In this document: piece after piece, positions 31,270 through 40,685 of the stretch
Layout of the letters: every line of letters begins with the position of its first letter
Position numbering within the stretch: position 1 is the first letter of the stretch
DNA from: Lactococcus formosensis
GTDB lineage: Bacteria > Bacillota > Bacilli > Lactobacillales > Streptococcaceae
DNA length: 64,000 nucleotides
NCBI RefSeq assembly: GCF_018403745.1
Contig: NZ_BOVP01000001.1
Span: forward strand, 372,001-436,000
Direction of reading: 5' to 3'
The notes under the pieces: generated by a model
The model's database searches: none
The model's input: the letters and a program-made list of their open reading frames with translations, nothing else
Told to the model about the DNA's origin: nothing
Position numbers and translations under genes: made by a program

Positions 31270-32010
31270 CTAATCCTCTAAAAAATGAAGCGTTTTATGG
31301 GCCAAAACTTCGAGAACCGCAACAACAGGAAGCTGGGTCGTTAAGTTTCCTAGAGGATAAAGTTTAGACCATTCCGGCGTGAGATTGTAAAAGAGTTGCA
31401 AGTCAGCCAGTCGCCCAACTGTACTGTCTTCATTATTTGTCAATGAAATAATTTGCGCACCTTCCTGCTTAAATTCTAACTCTTTATTGATAATTTGAAT
31501 CGTTTCGCCAGATGCGGATAAAATTAAAGCAATAACATTGCCTGTGCCATTGATTTGGATAGCTTGGAAAGGATCGTTAATCACAAAGGCACGCAAGCCT
31601 GCATTCACAAAATATTTACACGCATAATCAGCCAAAGATCCAGAATTCCCAATCCCCATAAAAACGGTGTAATCTGCTTTAGCAATCATCTTGGCTGCTT
31701 CAGTCAGGCGCTTTTGATAGCTTTCAGAATTCATACGACGTAAAAACATATCAAATTCGAGCATGTTGTCATAATGTTGCTCTTCTGCCGTTTTAGGTTT
31801 GCTTTGATTTTTCAAAAAGAATTTTAGCTCAGACCAACCATTGAAACCCAGCTTCGTACTCATTCTTACAATTGTTGTAGTAGAAACGTGCAACTGAGTA
31901 GCCAAGCTCCGAATCGTTGCTTTTTGAACCTTGTCAGGAGATTTAATAATAAAATCAAGGACCAAGGTTTCGAGCTCATTAAGTTTGCTTATTTGTTCAG
32001 GTTGAAACAT
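31270..32010 (-). CDS. RpiR/MurR-family transcriptional regulator
   Basis: A 246-aa regulator: an N-terminal winged HTH (about 1-77; ATIRSLATQLHVSTTTIVRMSTKLGFNGWSE in pieces) and a C-terminal SIS domain (about 105-230; FMGIGNSGSLADYACKYF, LILSASGETIQI) that binds a phosphosugar. It probably senses the phosphorylated sugar and controls the PTS/GH1 operon that follows it on the same strand. AAGGAG precedes the ATG. No promoter is obvious in the 20 bases after the ydcF-like gene, so it may be co-transcribed with the helicase gene. Confidence 0.88.
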   Translation of the reverse strand: MFQPEQISKLNELETLVLDFIIKSPDKVQKATIRSLATQLHVSTTTIVRMSTKLGFNGWSELKFFLKNQSKPKTAEEQHYDNMLEFDMFLRRMNSESYQKRLTEAAKMIAKADYTVFMGIGNSGSLADYACKYFVNAGLRAFVINDPFQAIQINGTGNVIALILSASGETIQIINKELEFKQEGAQIISLTNNEDSTVGRLADLQLFYNLTPEWSKLYPLGNLTTQLPVVAVLEVLAHKTLHFLED

Positions 32011-32029
32011 AAAAACTCCTTTATATAGC

Positions 32030-32614
32030 TTAAAATAATGTATATTTGATCAAATAGTAACCCAGAGCTAAACACTCTCTAGCATAATTGCCCACAGTCT
32101 GTAAAACTGGGGTCTCACTCACCGCAGCATAACCTTGAACATCTTTATATCCTTCTTTCGAAGCTAAGTAAAGGCTCCGATAAAGGTGAAAGTCGCTTGT
32201 CACGATCAGTGTCTTCCCATTCACATACTTTTGAGAAAGCGCGAAATTCTCAACAGTATTTCGCGCTTTCTTTTCTTCAATGATTCGGTCAGAGTTTATA
32301 CCGTGTGCCTTAAGATATGTTGCCATTCCCTCAGCCTCAGATACAGGGGAAGCTGAACTTCGATAACCTGTGACGATGACTTGGGCTCGAGGATTTTTCT
32401 TAGCAAGTGTCAAGGCAGTATCAAGACGGTTTTTCGTGGTAGGCGCAGGCTGACCATCCAGCTCAATCTTACTGCCTAAGACTAATATTGTCTTGAAATC
32501 TTGTGCTTGCTCTCCTCGTTGACCTGCATCACTCCGTATCAAAAAGAAGCAGAAAAGGCCATAGGCTATCCCCAAAGCAAAGATTAACCCTAAAACTCGA
32601 AAGAATTTTTTCAT
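32030..32614 (-). CDS. YdcF/SanA-like (DUF218) membrane protein
   Basis: A 194-aa protein with one N-terminal membrane anchor (about 5-27) and a DUF218 domain: ILVLGSKIELDGQPAPTTKNRLDTAL, VIVTGYRSS, EEKKARNTVENFAL and the TSDFHLYRSLYLA motif. DUF218 proteins are linked to envelope integrity, but the reaction is not settled. Its ATG shares one base with the helicase stop (TAATG), which shows translational coupling. Confidence 0.85.
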   Translation of the reverse strand: MKKFFRVLGLIFALGIAYGLFCFFLIRSDAGQRGEQAQDFKTILVLGSKIELDGQPAPTTKNRLDTALTLAKKNPRAQVIVTGYRSSASPVSEAEGMATYLKAHGINSDRIIEEKKARNTVENFALSQKYVNGKTLIVTSDFHLYRSLYLASKEGYKDVQGYAAVSETPVLQTVGNYARECLALGYYLIKYTLF

Positions 32615-33954
32615 TAGAATTTTTGTTTGCGGGCTTCACGTTGCTTACGTGCATTTTTATTGTGCTCTGCACGACGTTTTTTCGTATTTTCTTCTTCAAT
32701 CGCCCATTTCAAGGCACGTTTATAGCCTGGTTTGACTTTTTTCTTACTCTTAGCCAACTGACCACGCATTTTGTTAGACAACTCTCCAGTCTTGGCTGTA
32801 CGTTTTTCACGGCGGTCACGATCATAAGAATCAACAATCTCACCATTTTTCACAGCTTTTGGTTGGAACGTTACGCCCATTTTTTCAATCTCACGAATAG
32901 CTGTATCATCTGAAGGGCTATAAAGTGTGATTGCCGTTCCAGATAAACCATTACGACCTGAACGGCCGACACGGTGAACAAAGAAAGAAAGGTCACGTGG
33001 CAGTTCATCATTAATGACATGACTTACACCCTCAATATCAATCCCCCGTGCTGCAATATCTGTTGCTACAACAAACTGATAATCTAAGTTCTTTATGCTT
33101 GCCATGATACGTTTACGTTCACGTGGTGGAATGTCACCATGAATTTTCGCTGCTTTGACGCCATTGTTGACCAAGAAATGATGGATATCATCAACACGTC
33201 CCTTTGTATTGGCAAAAATCATTGCCATATAAGGATTTGTCGCCTTTGAAAGCTGTAATAAAATTTGGTTATGTGATGCGCCTTTAGTCGAAATCAACCA
33301 GTTTTCAATCGTGTCTGAAATTACAGTTTTATTCGCAATTTTTTCCATCACAGGATTATTCAAATATTTTTTAAGGAAAGGCTGTAACTTTTGTGGAATA
33401 GTTGCAGAAAAGACCAGCATCTGTACTTTTTTACCGAAGCTGGCTGCAATTTTATCCACATCTGTCAAGAAGCCCATATCCAAAGTCATGTCCGCTTCAT
33501 CTACAACAAAAATAGACGCCGTATGAATAATCAAAGCCCCAGATTTAAGCAAATCTTGAATACGACCTGGCGTACCAATAACGATATGCGGTTGAGAAGA
33601 TTCAAGTTTCTTGATTTGACGCGCCTTATCTGTCCCACCAACATAGTTAACCACGCGAATCGCATCGTTAAATTTGACAAATTCCTGAGCAGCATGATAA
33701 ATCTGTGTGGCAAGCTCACGTGATGGTGCAGTAATGACAGCTTGGACTTCATCAAGATCCGTGTTCAATTGTTGGAAAATAGGGAGCAAGAAAGTATGTG
33801 TCTTTCCTGAACCTGTTTTTGATTCCCCTACCAAATCACGGCCTGACATTACCACAGGGATAAGTTTTTCCTGTACAGGAGTCGGCGAAACAAACTTAAT
33901 TGCCTCAAGCGTTTCATTGATATAATCTTTAAAGTTAAATTCTGTAAATTTCAT
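32614..33954 (-). CDS. cshB: DEAD-box RNA helicase, CshB type
   Basis: A 446-aa helicase with Q motif (FVSPTPVQEKLIP), Walker A ESKTGSGKTHT, DEAD in VVDEADMTLD, SAT in VFSATIP, and the C-terminal motifs TDIAARGIDIEGVSHVIN and HRVGRSGRNG, then a Lys/Arg-rich tail. CshB-type helicases help ribosome assembly and RNA turnover in the cold. The start is ATG 33954, 20 codons into the longer open frame. TGC-TATAAT ends seven bases before it. AGGAG lies in those seven bases but would be upstream of the transcript start, so the mRNA is probably leaderless. Confidence 0.9.
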   Translation of the reverse strand: MKFTEFNFKDYINETLEAIKFVSPTPVQEKLIPVVMSGRDLVGESKTGSGKTHTFLLPIFQQLNTDLDEVQAVITAPSRELATQIYHAAQEFVKFNDAIRVVNYVGGTDKARQIKKLESSQPHIVIGTPGRIQDLLKSGALIIHTASIFVVDEADMTLDMGFLTDVDKIAASFGKKVQMLVFSATIPQKLQPFLKKYLNNPVMEKIANKTVISDTIENWLISTKGASHNQILLQLSKATNPYMAMIFANTKGRVDDIHHFLVNNGVKAAKIHGDIPPRERKRIMASIKNLDYQFVVATDIAARGIDIEGVSHVINDELPRDLSFFVHRVGRSGRNGLSGTAITLYSPSDDTAIREIEKMGVTFQPKAVKNGEIVDSYDRDRREKRTAKTGELSNKMRGQLAKSKKKVKPGYKRALKWAIEEENTKKRRAEHNKNARKQREARKQKF

Positions 33955-33961
33955 AGCTCCT

Positions 33962-33970
33962 ATTATAGCA
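33962..33970 (-). promoter_or_regulatory. cshB promoter, leaderless arrangement
   Basis: TGCTATAAT on the minus strand, followed by AGGAGCT and ATG. Confidence 0.65.
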
Positions 33971-34040
33971 TGAATAGTGCATTTATAAAACAGGGTTCGC
34001 CTTTTTAATTCCAATTCTTATTGAAAAAAGCAGAAAAGCA

Positions 34041-34066
34041 AAAAAAGCACCTCCGAGGTGCTCTTT
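34041..34066 (-). terminator. Terminator of sodA
   Basis: AGCACCT/AGGTGCT hairpin with a T run on the minus strand, six bases after the sodA stop. Confidence 0.88.
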
Positions 34067-34071
34067 TCATA

Positions 34072-34680
34072 TTATTTAGCTTTAGCGTAAAGTTCGTTTA
34101 CTTTATCCCAGTTAATTAAGCTAAAGAAAGCTTCGATATAATCTGGACGAACATTGCGGTATTTCAAGTAATAAGCATGTTCCCAAACGTCAAGACCAAG
34201 TACTGGAATTTGACCATCAGAAATTGGGTTATCTTGGTTTGCTGTAGAAACAACCTTAAGTTTACCGTAATCAAGAACTAACCAAGCCCAACCTGAACCG
34301 AAACGTCCAGTAGCAGCTGCTTTAAATTCAGCTTTAAAGTCGTCAAATGAACCAAAAGCTTCATCAATTGCTGCAGCGATATCACCTGTTGGTGCACCAC
34401 CTGCGTTTGGAGCAAGCCATTCCCAGAACATTGTGTGGTTCAAGTGACCTCCACCGTTGTTACGTACCGCAACGCGAATATCTTCTGGCAAACGGTCCAA
34501 ATAAGCCACTAATTCCTCAACAGTTTTATCAAAGAATTCTGGGTGTTTTTCAATCGCTGCATTAAGATTATTAACGTAAGTTTGGTGATGTTTGTCATGA
34601 TGCAAATGCATTGTTTCTTCATCAAAGAAAGGTTCCAAAGCGTCATATGCGTAAGGTAATTCTGGAAGTGTATAAGCCAT
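34072..34680 (-). CDS. sodA: Manganese superoxide dismutase
   Basis: A 202-aa SOD that converts superoxide to oxygen and hydrogen peroxide. Metal ligands His27, His82, Asp164 and His168 are all present ([25 protein letters not shown]). [11 protein letters not shown] and the later Gln (QDNPI) favour the Mn type, as is usual in lactic cocci. AAGGAGA precedes the ATG; single-gene unit with its own promoter and terminator. Confidence 0.97.
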   Translation of the reverse strand: MAYTLPELPYAYDALEPFFDEETMHLHHDKHHQTYVNNLNAAIEKHPEFFDKTVEELVAYLDRLPEDIRVAVRNNGGGHLNHTMFWEWLAPNAGGAPTGDIAAAIDEAFGSFDDFKAEFKAAATGRFGSGWAWLVLDYGKLKVVSTANQDNPISDGQIPVLGLDVWEHAYYLKYRNVRPDYIEAFFSLINWDKVNELYAKAK

Positions 34681-34710
34681 AGTATTCTCCTTAAATTTTA
34701 ATATACTATT

Positions 34711-34738
34711 ATTATAAAGAAATAAGAACCGTTTACAA
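34711..34738 (-). promoter_or_regulatory. sodA promoter
   Basis: TTGTAA (34733-34738), 16-base spacer, TATAAT (34711-34716). The -35 overlaps the fni stop codon. Confidence 0.75.
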
Positions 34739-35788
34739 AATTATCTGCTTATCTTTTCGCTCGTCCCGAAAATACTTCAAGTCGCGGGTATAGATAAATT
34801 CAACATCCGTTAAATCATTATACTCCCGTGCTCCGACCAAAGTATAGAGCTTTATCAAATCATCTTTCCATTGTCTAAACATTTCATCGACGGCTTGAGA
34901 ACCCTGTGCGTTTAGAATGGATAAAATATGCCCAGCAGAGCTGGCTAAAGGCGCACCCAAAAGTTGAGCATGTAAGATATCTCTGGCTGATGCAATTCCT
35001 CCAGTAGCAATCAGTGGTTTAATGTTTTGTGCAAATTGAGCTTCAATAAGACTCTCAGGACCTGTAAAGCCAAAATCGTCTAAATCTAAGGTGCTGTGCC
35101 CTCGTCCACTCTCAATCCAAGCAAAGTTAGTCCCACCTTTACCACCAACGTTAATCCCTGCGACCGCTGTTTGGCTAAGCTGCTTAAACATTTTTTGACT
35201 CATCCCAAAGCCAACTTCTTTGACCACAACAGGAACATCTAATTTTTCAGCAATACGATTAATGTTTTCAAGCCAGTAAAAAGAACGATCCCCTTCGCTG
35301 TCCTTCATAACTAACTCTTGTCCAGTGTTGATATGAATTTCTAAAGCATCGGCAGAAAGCATTTCGACAGCTTTTTGCGCATTTTCTAAAGAATGACCTG
35401 CACCGATATTTGCAAAAATGAACCCCTTTGGGTTATGCTGACGCACTTGACGGAAACCTTCCTCCAATTCGGGATACTTCAAAGCAATAGATTGAGAACC
35501 AACTGCCATTGCAATATGATGATGAGCCGCAAGTTCCGCAAGCTCTAAGTTAATCTTATCGCCTTTTTTGGAGCCACCTGTCATCGCTTCTATATAAAAG
35601 GGAAATTCAAACTTGTGTTCCAAAAGAGTAACAGACAAGTCAACTTCTTGCGTAGAAATTTCTGGTAAACCATTAGGAACAATCCGTAATGCAGCAGAAA
35701 ACTCTGAGCGATTTCGACCTTCGCGCCAGTACTTTAAGCCAAGTGACAAATGTTCATCTTTCCGGTGTCCGTGAATTTCTTTACTCAT
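34733..35788 (-). CDS. fni: Isopentenyl-diphosphate delta-isomerase, type 2
   Basis: A 351-aa FMN- and NADPH-dependent enzyme that interconverts IPP and DMAPP. Family features are RKDEHL near the N-terminus, the MTGGSKKG loop, [30 protein letters not shown] and the FMN phosphate site [19 protein letters not shown]. It overlaps mvaK2 by 8 bases and completes the mevalonate route to prenyl precursors. Confidence 0.95.
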   Translation of the reverse strand: MSKEIHGHRKDEHLSLGLKYWREGRNRSEFSAALRIVPNGLPEISTQEVDLSVTLLEHKFEFPFYIEAMTGGSKKGDKINLELAELAAHHHIAMAVGSQSIALKYPELEEGFRQVRQHNPKGFIFANIGAGHSLENAQKAVEMLSADALEIHINTGQELVMKDSEGDRSFYWLENINRIAEKLDVPVVVKEVGFGMSQKMFKQLSQTAVAGINVGGKGGTNFAWIESGRGHSTLDLDDFGFTGPESLIEAQFAQNIKPLIATGGIASARDILHAQLLGAPLASSAGHILSILNAQGSQAVDEMFRQWKDDLIKLYTLVGAREYNDLTDVEFIYTRDLKYFRDERKDKQIIL

Positions 35789-36722
35789 TTTGTTTTCCTA
35801 TTCTTATTTTCTCGAGCTTCATGCCTTCTGCTTCAAGAGCGTCCCTCAAATCTGCTATTTTCTCTTCATGTTCAGCAAAAAGAATAATATTTTCGCCAAA
35901 GCCTGCTCCTGAAATTTTTCCAGCAAATTCGGGTTGGCTATTCACAATATTTAGAGCCAAAGCCAGTTGATCAGTCATATAGCCTTTTGCTTGGTTCTCG
36001 ATAAGTAAAAGTTGATTTTCAAGGAGTTTTTCTTTAAAAAGAGCGAAATCCTGCATATCAATGGCTGTACTTATTTCAATAACAAGCTCATCACTTTTAG
36101 CATAAAATGCATCAGAAAGTTTGTGCTTAAGTTTTTCAACAGTCTTAGCAGCCTGATTGGTTTGGACAACATAAGGTTGCCAAGGGATACTCATAGGAAG
36201 AACTCGCTCATGATTTTCATAGAAAATACTGCCTCCATACATAATCGCAGCCACATCACCACGTGATCCGCTTCCTTGCACATCATAATGTGCTTGAGCG
36301 GCAATCTCAAAGCGTTTTTTCAAAGGGAGATTAAGCTGAAAAAAAAGATTGAGCGCATTGACCACACCGACAACGACACAGGCCGATGAACCATAGCCCT
36401 TCTTGCTTTCACCAAAACCCAGACCACTTTTGATTTCCAAGTGAAATTCTCGAGACAATTCAACTTCTTTACTCACATATTCGATTGCCGTCATAACAAA
36501 ATTCCACGGTCCGCTGCGTTCAGGTTTAAATTCCTTTACTGAGAAGATGTGAGCGGGCATTGCTACATTTGTCTCCAAAAGACTTTTGTCCTCTGCTTCT
36601 GAAATAACCACTTGAAAGTCACTTTCAAGACTTGTTACCAGAGCTAGCCCTCCTGGACGAGTAACCGCATATTCTCCTGCAATAAAGAGTTTTCCAGGCA
36701 CTGCTATTTTATAAGTACTCAA
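35781..36722 (-). CDS. mvaK2: Phosphomevalonate kinase
   Basis: A 313-aa GHMP kinase that phosphorylates mevalonate-5-phosphate. The opening is KIAVPGKLFIAGEYAVTRPG, the ATP-binding loop is ESKKGYGSSACVVVG, and the C-terminal motif is KISGAGFGENIILF. The start is uncertain. TTG 36722 is chosen because a run of G residues lies at SD distance and it gives the usual STYKIAVPGK N-terminus; ATG 36737 and TTG 36749 are in frame without an SD. All overlap the end of mvaD. Confidence 0.85.
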   Translation of the reverse strand: MSTYKIAVPGKLFIAGEYAVTRPGGLALVTSLESDFQVVISEAEDKSLLETNVAMPAHIFSVKEFKPERSGPWNFVMTAIEYVSKEVELSREFHLEIKSGLGFGESKKGYGSSACVVVGVVNALNLFFQLNLPLKKRFEIAAQAHYDVQGSGSRGDVAAIMYGGSIFYENHERVLPMSIPWQPYVVQTNQAAKTVEKLKHKLSDAFYAKSDELVIEISTAIDMQDFALFKEKLLENQLLLIENQAKGYMTDQLALALNIVNSQPEFAGKISGAGFGENIILFAEHEEKIADLRDALEAEGMKLEKIRIGKQNE

Positions 36723-37656
36723 GTCCGCCCCCCGCATGTGCAATGTCAAAAGTAATATCTGGGAAATTTTCCCGTAGTTTTGCTAAAAGGACTTTTTCTG
36801 TCGCTCTGTCTGTGATGATTTTAACGTTTGGTCCAGCATCAATAGTGACAAAAGCTAAGAGTCCTGCTTTATAGCATTCTTGCGTAAAGGAAATAATACG
36901 TTGAGTATCTTCTGTAAAGTAATCAAAAGGTTCAACACATAGACGGTTTTGTTCATGCATACCTAAGGCATTATCTTGTGCGATCAGACCAATCTTTTCA
37001 ATATCTGCCTGACGAATAGCATTCTTCATTTCTTCAAGTTGACGTGCCGATTTTTCCACCCAAGCGCTGTAAGTCGGAGCAGTTTGAGCAAGCTGCATCC
37101 CACGTGTCGAAGACATTTTCTTTTGAGCGCTTGATATTTCGGCAACAATCATGGACAAGTGAACATCTTCATCATAAAAGCTTTCTGCATAAGAGGAAGC
37201 ATCGTCTTCTCCTTTGTTCCAAACCGCAAAATTACCAAAAACCGAACGCGAAGCTGAACCCGAACCCCGACGTGCGATACGTGACATTTCGGTCAAATCA
37301 GCTGGTAATTCGAGGAGTCCAAACATTGCACCTGTCAACGCGGCAAAGCTTGAAGCTGAGGAAGCCAGCCCTGCAGCGGTTGGTACATGATTTTCAGAAG
37401 TGACTAAAACGCCTGGAAAAGTGCCATGTTTTGCACGAAGCATTTCTAAAAATTGATGTACACGAGTAGCATCTGTGTTCACACCATTTAAAATCAGTTG
37501 ATCCTGTTCAGCAAAAGTCACAGATGTCGTCGTATAAAATTGATCCAAAGTCATTGATAAAGAACTTGTTGTAGGAATATTCAGCGCTACATCTGCTTTC
37601 CCCCAATATTTAATCAAGGCAATATTCGTATGTGCTCTAACAGTAAATTCATTCAT
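36709..37656 (-). CDS. mvaD: Diphosphomevalonate decarboxylase
   Basis: A 315-aa GHMP-fold enzyme that makes isopentenyl diphosphate from mevalonate-5-diphosphate. Signatures are NIALIKYWGKAD near the N-terminus, the ATP loop PTAAGLASSASSFAAL, and RRGSGSASRSVFGNFAVWNKG. GAGGAA precedes the ATG, and an extended -10 (TGT-TATAAT) is at 37690-37698. First gene of the overlapping mvaD-mvaK2-fni unit. Confidence 0.95.
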   Translation of the reverse strand: MNEFTVRAHTNIALIKYWGKADVALNIPTTSSLSMTLDQFYTTTSVTFAEQDQLILNGVNTDATRVHQFLEMLRAKHGTFPGVLVTSENHVPTAAGLASSASSFAALTGAMFGLLELPADLTEMSRIARRGSGSASRSVFGNFAVWNKGEDDASSYAESFYDEDVHLSMIVAEISSAQKKMSSTRGMQLAQTAPTYSAWVEKSARQLEEMKNAIRQADIEKIGLIAQDNALGMHEQNRLCVEPFDYFTEDTQRIISFTQECYKAGLLAFVTIDAGPNVKIITDRATEKVLLAKLRENFPDITFDIAHAGGGLEYL

Positions 37657-37689
37657 TTATATTTTTCCTCTTGTAGGTTAATCTCTCCT

Positions 37690-37698
37690 ATTATAACA
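37690..37698 (-). promoter_or_regulatory. mvaD-mvaK2-fni promoter
   Basis: TGTTATAAT on the minus strand, about 33 bases before the mvaD ATG, with a normal leader and SD. Confidence 0.6.
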
Positions 37699-37764
37699 AA
37701 GGTGGCGTAATTTAGCCATTTGTCGTTTTTAAAAGTTATTTCTCTACTACATAAAGTTCTCACA

Positions 37765-37795
37765 AAAAACCACCTGATAGGGTGGCTACTTTTAT
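37765..37795 (-). terminator. Terminator of the universal stress protein gene
   Basis: AGCCACC/GGTGGTT hairpin followed by a T run on the minus strand. Confidence 0.8.
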
Positions 37796-37838
37796 ACATA
37801 CCTCTCGAAAGAAGAAAAGAGAATCTTTGATGTAATAC

Positions 37839-38252
37839 TTACTTCACAACTGTAACATTACAAGGTGCATGGTTAACAACATAAGCTGTTGTAGAACCCA
37901 AGGTCATACGCTCAAAGTAATTAGAACCTGTAGCCCCCATAACGATGAGATCACACTTCTGCTCCGTTGCAAATTCAACAATTTGCTTCTTAGGGATACC
38001 CACTACAACAAAGGTTTGAACTCTGACATTGTCTTTTACAATAGCCACTGCTTCTTGCAAAATCATCTCGGAAGCTTTTGTATAATTGTGCTTAAGAATA
38101 GGCAGGGCATGTCCATATAACTTCCCGTCATCTTGCACCGTTAGGACTGAGAGTTCCACGTCGTTTAACCGCGCAATTTCCATCGCCTCTCGGAGCGCTT
38201 TATATGAGTTGTCTGAACCGTCAATGGGAACCAAAATATTTTTGTAATTCAT
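37839..38252 (-). CDS. Universal stress protein (UspA family)
   Basis: A 137-aa single-domain Usp. The N-terminus KNILVPIDGSDNS and the ATP-binding motif MGATGSNYFERMTLGSTT (G-x2-G-x9-G-S/T) are both present, so it should be of the nucleotide-binding class. The start is ATG 38252 with GGAGAAAC upstream; a TTG one codon earlier is also open. It is a single-gene unit between mvk and mvaD and interrupts the mevalonate genes. Confidence 0.92.
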   Translation of the reverse strand: MNYKNILVPIDGSDNSYKALREAMEIARLNDVELSVLTVQDDGKLYGHALPILKHNYTKASEMILQEAVAIVKDNVRVQTFVVVGIPKKQIVEFATEQKCDLIVMGATGSNYFERMTLGSTTAYVVNHAPCNVTVVK

Positions 38253-38349
38253 CAAGTTTCTCCTTCCTTACTTTGCCTATATTATAATGCTTTCTAAGCA
38301 TAATTAAAAGTAGCATGCATTATAAACGAGTATTCATGCTAGCTTCATG

Positions 38350-38395
38350 AAAAAGAAAAACCTTAAGAATCATGTATACACTTAAGGTTTCGTTA
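38350..38395 (-). terminator. Terminator of mvk
   Basis: AAACCTTAAG/CTTAAGGTTT arms (38358-38367, 38381-38390) followed by Ts on the minus strand. Confidence 0.8.
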
Positions 38396-38405
38396 TTTTT
38401 TTATT

Positions 38406-39338
38406 TTAAACAGAGTAAATCCATGTGTTCTTGGCACCATTTTTCAAGAGCTTTTGGCTGATACGAATCGCATCTTTTTCATTAGCTGCTAGAGCAACCA
38501 TTACGCCGCCTAGACCTGAGCCTGTAAGTTTTGCTCCCAGAGCACCGTTTCTCAGTGCTGTATTCACTAAGATGTCTAGGCGCGGGTGTGAAACACCGAG
38601 TGAAGAGAGATTTTCATGCGCTTGGTTCATCACTTGACCCAGCTCTTTTAATTTATTCGTCATGAGAAAATCTTTTGAGGCTTTCGATAGCTGGCCTAGC
38701 TTTTCAATATGTCCTTGGGCTTTGACTTTATTCTCTGATAATTTCTCTCTGACTATGCTGATTGCTTGGCTGGTAAATCCGTGCACGCCAGAATCTCCAA
38801 TAACCAGATAACCTGATAGATTAAGGTCAAAAGATTCTGCTGTTTGGCCTTTAATAAACCAAAGAGGCAACTCCGAGTTAACTGTTGCGACATCAATTCC
38901 TGACGAGCGGCCATGTGTAATATTTTCCGAGAAATTAGCAAAAGATAAGAGCATCTCATCTGTGAGCTCCGCATCAAAAAAATCATAAAATGCACGTGTG
39001 ATTGCTGTTGCTAGAGCTGCTGATGCTCCAAGTCCTCGTCCTAAAGGAATATTCGAATCAATTTCCAGCGAAAACGGAAGTTTTACAGAATGAAATTTTT
39101 CCAAAAGGCGTAAAATAAGTTGGCGTACCCCCTCAAATTCGTCTCCTAACACATCCAATCTGCGCCGCGATTCATTATTTTCAATATATTGTCCGTATTT
39201 GATAGAAGAAATTGTAACGGTTGTCTTCAGAATAGTAACAGGTAACGCAATTGCAGGCTGCCCATAAACAACCGAATGCTCTCCAATCAAAATTAATTTG
39301 GAATGAGCGGTTCCTGTGCCCATTTTATTTGTAGTCAT
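38406..39338 (-). CDS. mvk: Mevalonate kinase
   Basis: A 310-aa GHMP kinase with AHSKLILIGEHSVVYGQPAIA, the ATP loop PLGRGLGASAALATAI and the C-terminal AKLTGSGLGGVMVAL. It makes mevalonate-5-phosphate, the first kinase step of the pathway completed by mvaK2, mvaD and fni. The start is ATG 39338 with GGAGAA upstream; the longer open frame reaches 39380 but lacks an SD. It stands apart from the other mevalonate genes with its own terminator. Confidence 0.92.
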   Translation of the reverse strand: MTTNKMGTGTAHSKLILIGEHSVVYGQPAIALPVTILKTTVTISSIKYGQYIENNESRRRLDVLGDEFEGVRQLILRLLEKFHSVKLPFSLEIDSNIPLGRGLGASAALATAITRAFYDFFDAELTDEMLLSFANFSENITHGRSSGIDVATVNSELPLWFIKGQTAESFDLNLSGYLVIGDSGVHGFTSQAISIVREKLSENKVKAQGHIEKLGQLSKASKDFLMTNKLKELGQVMNQAHENLSSLGVSHPRLDILVNTALRNGALGAKLTGSGLGGVMVALAANEKDAIRISQKLLKNGAKNTWIYSV

Positions 39339-39490
39339 AACTATAAATTCTCCATTAGAGTACGCAAAGGTACTTGACAATTTTATAAAATTTGAGAGTG
39401 AAAATCAAGTAGCAATTCTTTTTTTGCCCATAATATCTAGATAAATAGGATAAATCTGTCCTTTCGTTACTGGTATTTCACCAAAAAAGT

Positions 39491-39496
39491 TATAAT
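39491..39496 (+). promoter_or_regulatory. -10 box of the 59-aa ORF, leaderless arrangement
   Basis: TATAAT followed by AAAGTC and ATG (39503). The -35 is weak (TTACTG-like, 18-base spacing). Confidence 0.55.
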
Positions 39497-39502
39497 AAAG
39501 TC

Positions 39503-39682
39503 ATGGACAATTTACGCAAAGCAATTGAAAAAATGGATATTGTCACTGTCGATGCTGCAATTAAATACAGTGGTTTAAGCAGAAAAGCCATTCTAGATTT
39601 TATACATAAAAACCCTCATCTAAGGATATTTGATGAACAAACGCAGCATTGGATCAATGAAAATGTCGACGGACATTGTTAA
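39503..39682 (+). CDS. Small (59-aa) protein with possible helix-turn-helix, unknown function
   Basis: ATG 39503 to TAA 39682 encodes 59 aa starting MDNLRKAIEKMDIVTVDAAI and ending HWINENVDGHC. The middle (VTVDAAIKYSGLSRKAILDFIHKNPHLRIF) looks like a small helix-turn-helix: a helix, a short turn at YSG, then a Ser/Arg/Lys recognition-like helix. A -10 box ends six bases before the ATG and no SD is present, as in the leaderless set. A perfect terminator follows four bases after the stop. Divergent from mvk and convergent with the solute-binding protein gene. I do not recognise the family. Confidence 0.65.
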   Translation: MDNLRKAIEKMDIVTVDAAIKYSGLSRKAILDFIHKNPHLRIFDEQTQHWINENVDGHC

Positions 39683-39685
39683 ATA

Positions 39686-39720
39686 CAAATAAAAAGTGCT
39701 AAATGCACTTTTTATTTGTA
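39686..39720. terminator. Bidirectional terminator
   Basis: Perfect 15-bp arms around a TAAAT loop, A/T-tracted on both sides, between the convergent 59-aa ORF and solute-binding protein gene. It overlaps the stop codon of the latter. Confidence 0.92.
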
Positions 39721-40554
39721 TTGTTCCATTCCAGGAACTTGATTTCCCCCAAAATATTTTTGAGAAAGTTCTTTCAAGTAACCCTCTTCAGCCATCTTTT
39801 TAATCTCTTGGTTAAGATCTTTTTGAAGTTGAGTTTGACTATTATCAAGGACATAGTAAGTATATGTCTTGAATTCAGGATATTTTTCAAGATCGGTAGG
39901 TACTGTGTCTGATACACCTGTTACAGCATGTTCTTTGACCAGATTTTCCGCTGCTGATTTTGAAGCAAAGATAAAATCCATTTGACCATCAGAAAGTGCT
40001 TGTAAGCGCTCCGCAAGTCCACGTTTGGAGTAATCTACAGTAATTTTTTTATCTGGATGTGTAGTGTTCCACTGATCCATAATATCCCCGTAGTTGGTTC
40101 CTGTTGGAATTTCTGTTTTCTTCCCTACAAGTCCTTCAATGGTTGTAATCTTATCTTTATCATTAGAGAAAATTGCATTAATTCCTTGCGTTGTTGGGAA
40201 ACTAAAGAGATACTTTTCTTCACGCGCCTTCGTTTTACCGTAGATATTCACACCAATATCTGCGCGTCCTGCATCTAAGGCTGCAAGAATAGCACTGTCA
40301 TCATATGTTTTAAAGTCAAATTTATATTGGGGCAAATTTTCATCTGCTTTTTTGAGAATATCATATTCATAACCTGTCAGCTGCCCATCCTTCGTATACT
40401 CGTAAGGATTTGATGAGCCAGAGATTGCCACATTAACAGTGGTTGTTTTTTCTTGACCTGCAGTTGTGCTTTTATTTGAGTTCGAGCACGCCGCTAGCAG
40501 AGTAACGCCCGCTGCACTCAAAGCCATTAAGGTTATAACTTTATTTATTTTCAT
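39712..40554 (-). CDS. Amino acid ABC transporter solute-binding lipoprotein
   Basis: A 280-aa lipoprotein: signal peptide with lipobox LLAACS (Cys about residue 23), then a type II periplasmic-binding fold of the bacterial extracellular solute-binding family 3 (GQLTGYEYDILKKADE, DAGRADIGVNIYGKTKAREEKYLFSFP, IFASKSAAENL). It captures an amino acid, probably cystine or a polar amino acid, for an importer. No permease or ATPase gene is adjacent, so it is an orphan here. The ligand cannot be stated. Confidence 0.88.
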   Translation of the reverse strand: MKINKVITLMALSAAGVTLLAACSNSNKSTTAGQEKTTTVNVAISGSSNPYEYTKDGQLTGYEYDILKKADENLPQYKFDFKTYDDSAILAALDAGRADIGVNIYGKTKAREEKYLFSFPTTQGINAIFSNDKDKITTIEGLVGKKTEIPTGTNYGDIMDQWNTTHPDKKITVDYSKRGLAERLQALSDGQMDFIFASKSAAENLVKEHAVTGVSDTVPTDLEKYPEFKTYTYYVLDNSQTQLQKDLNQEIKKMAEEGYLKELSQKYFGGNQVPGMEQYK

Positions 40555-40646
40555 TATATCTCCACTTCCTTTTTACTTACGCTTTGATTTTAACATAATC
40601 TACACAATTTCCTTTTTTCTATGCTTATAAAAAAGGAGGACCTTCA

Positions 40647-40685
40647 TAAAATAAAAAAGCAACCTGCAGTTGCTTTTTTATTTTA
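40647..40685 (-). terminator. Terminator of tmk-holB-ricT-yabA-rsmI
   Basis: Perfect 17-bp arms TAAAATAAAAAAGCAAC / GTTGCTTTTTTATTTTA around a CTGCA loop; it covers the rsmI stop codon. Confidence 0.92.
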
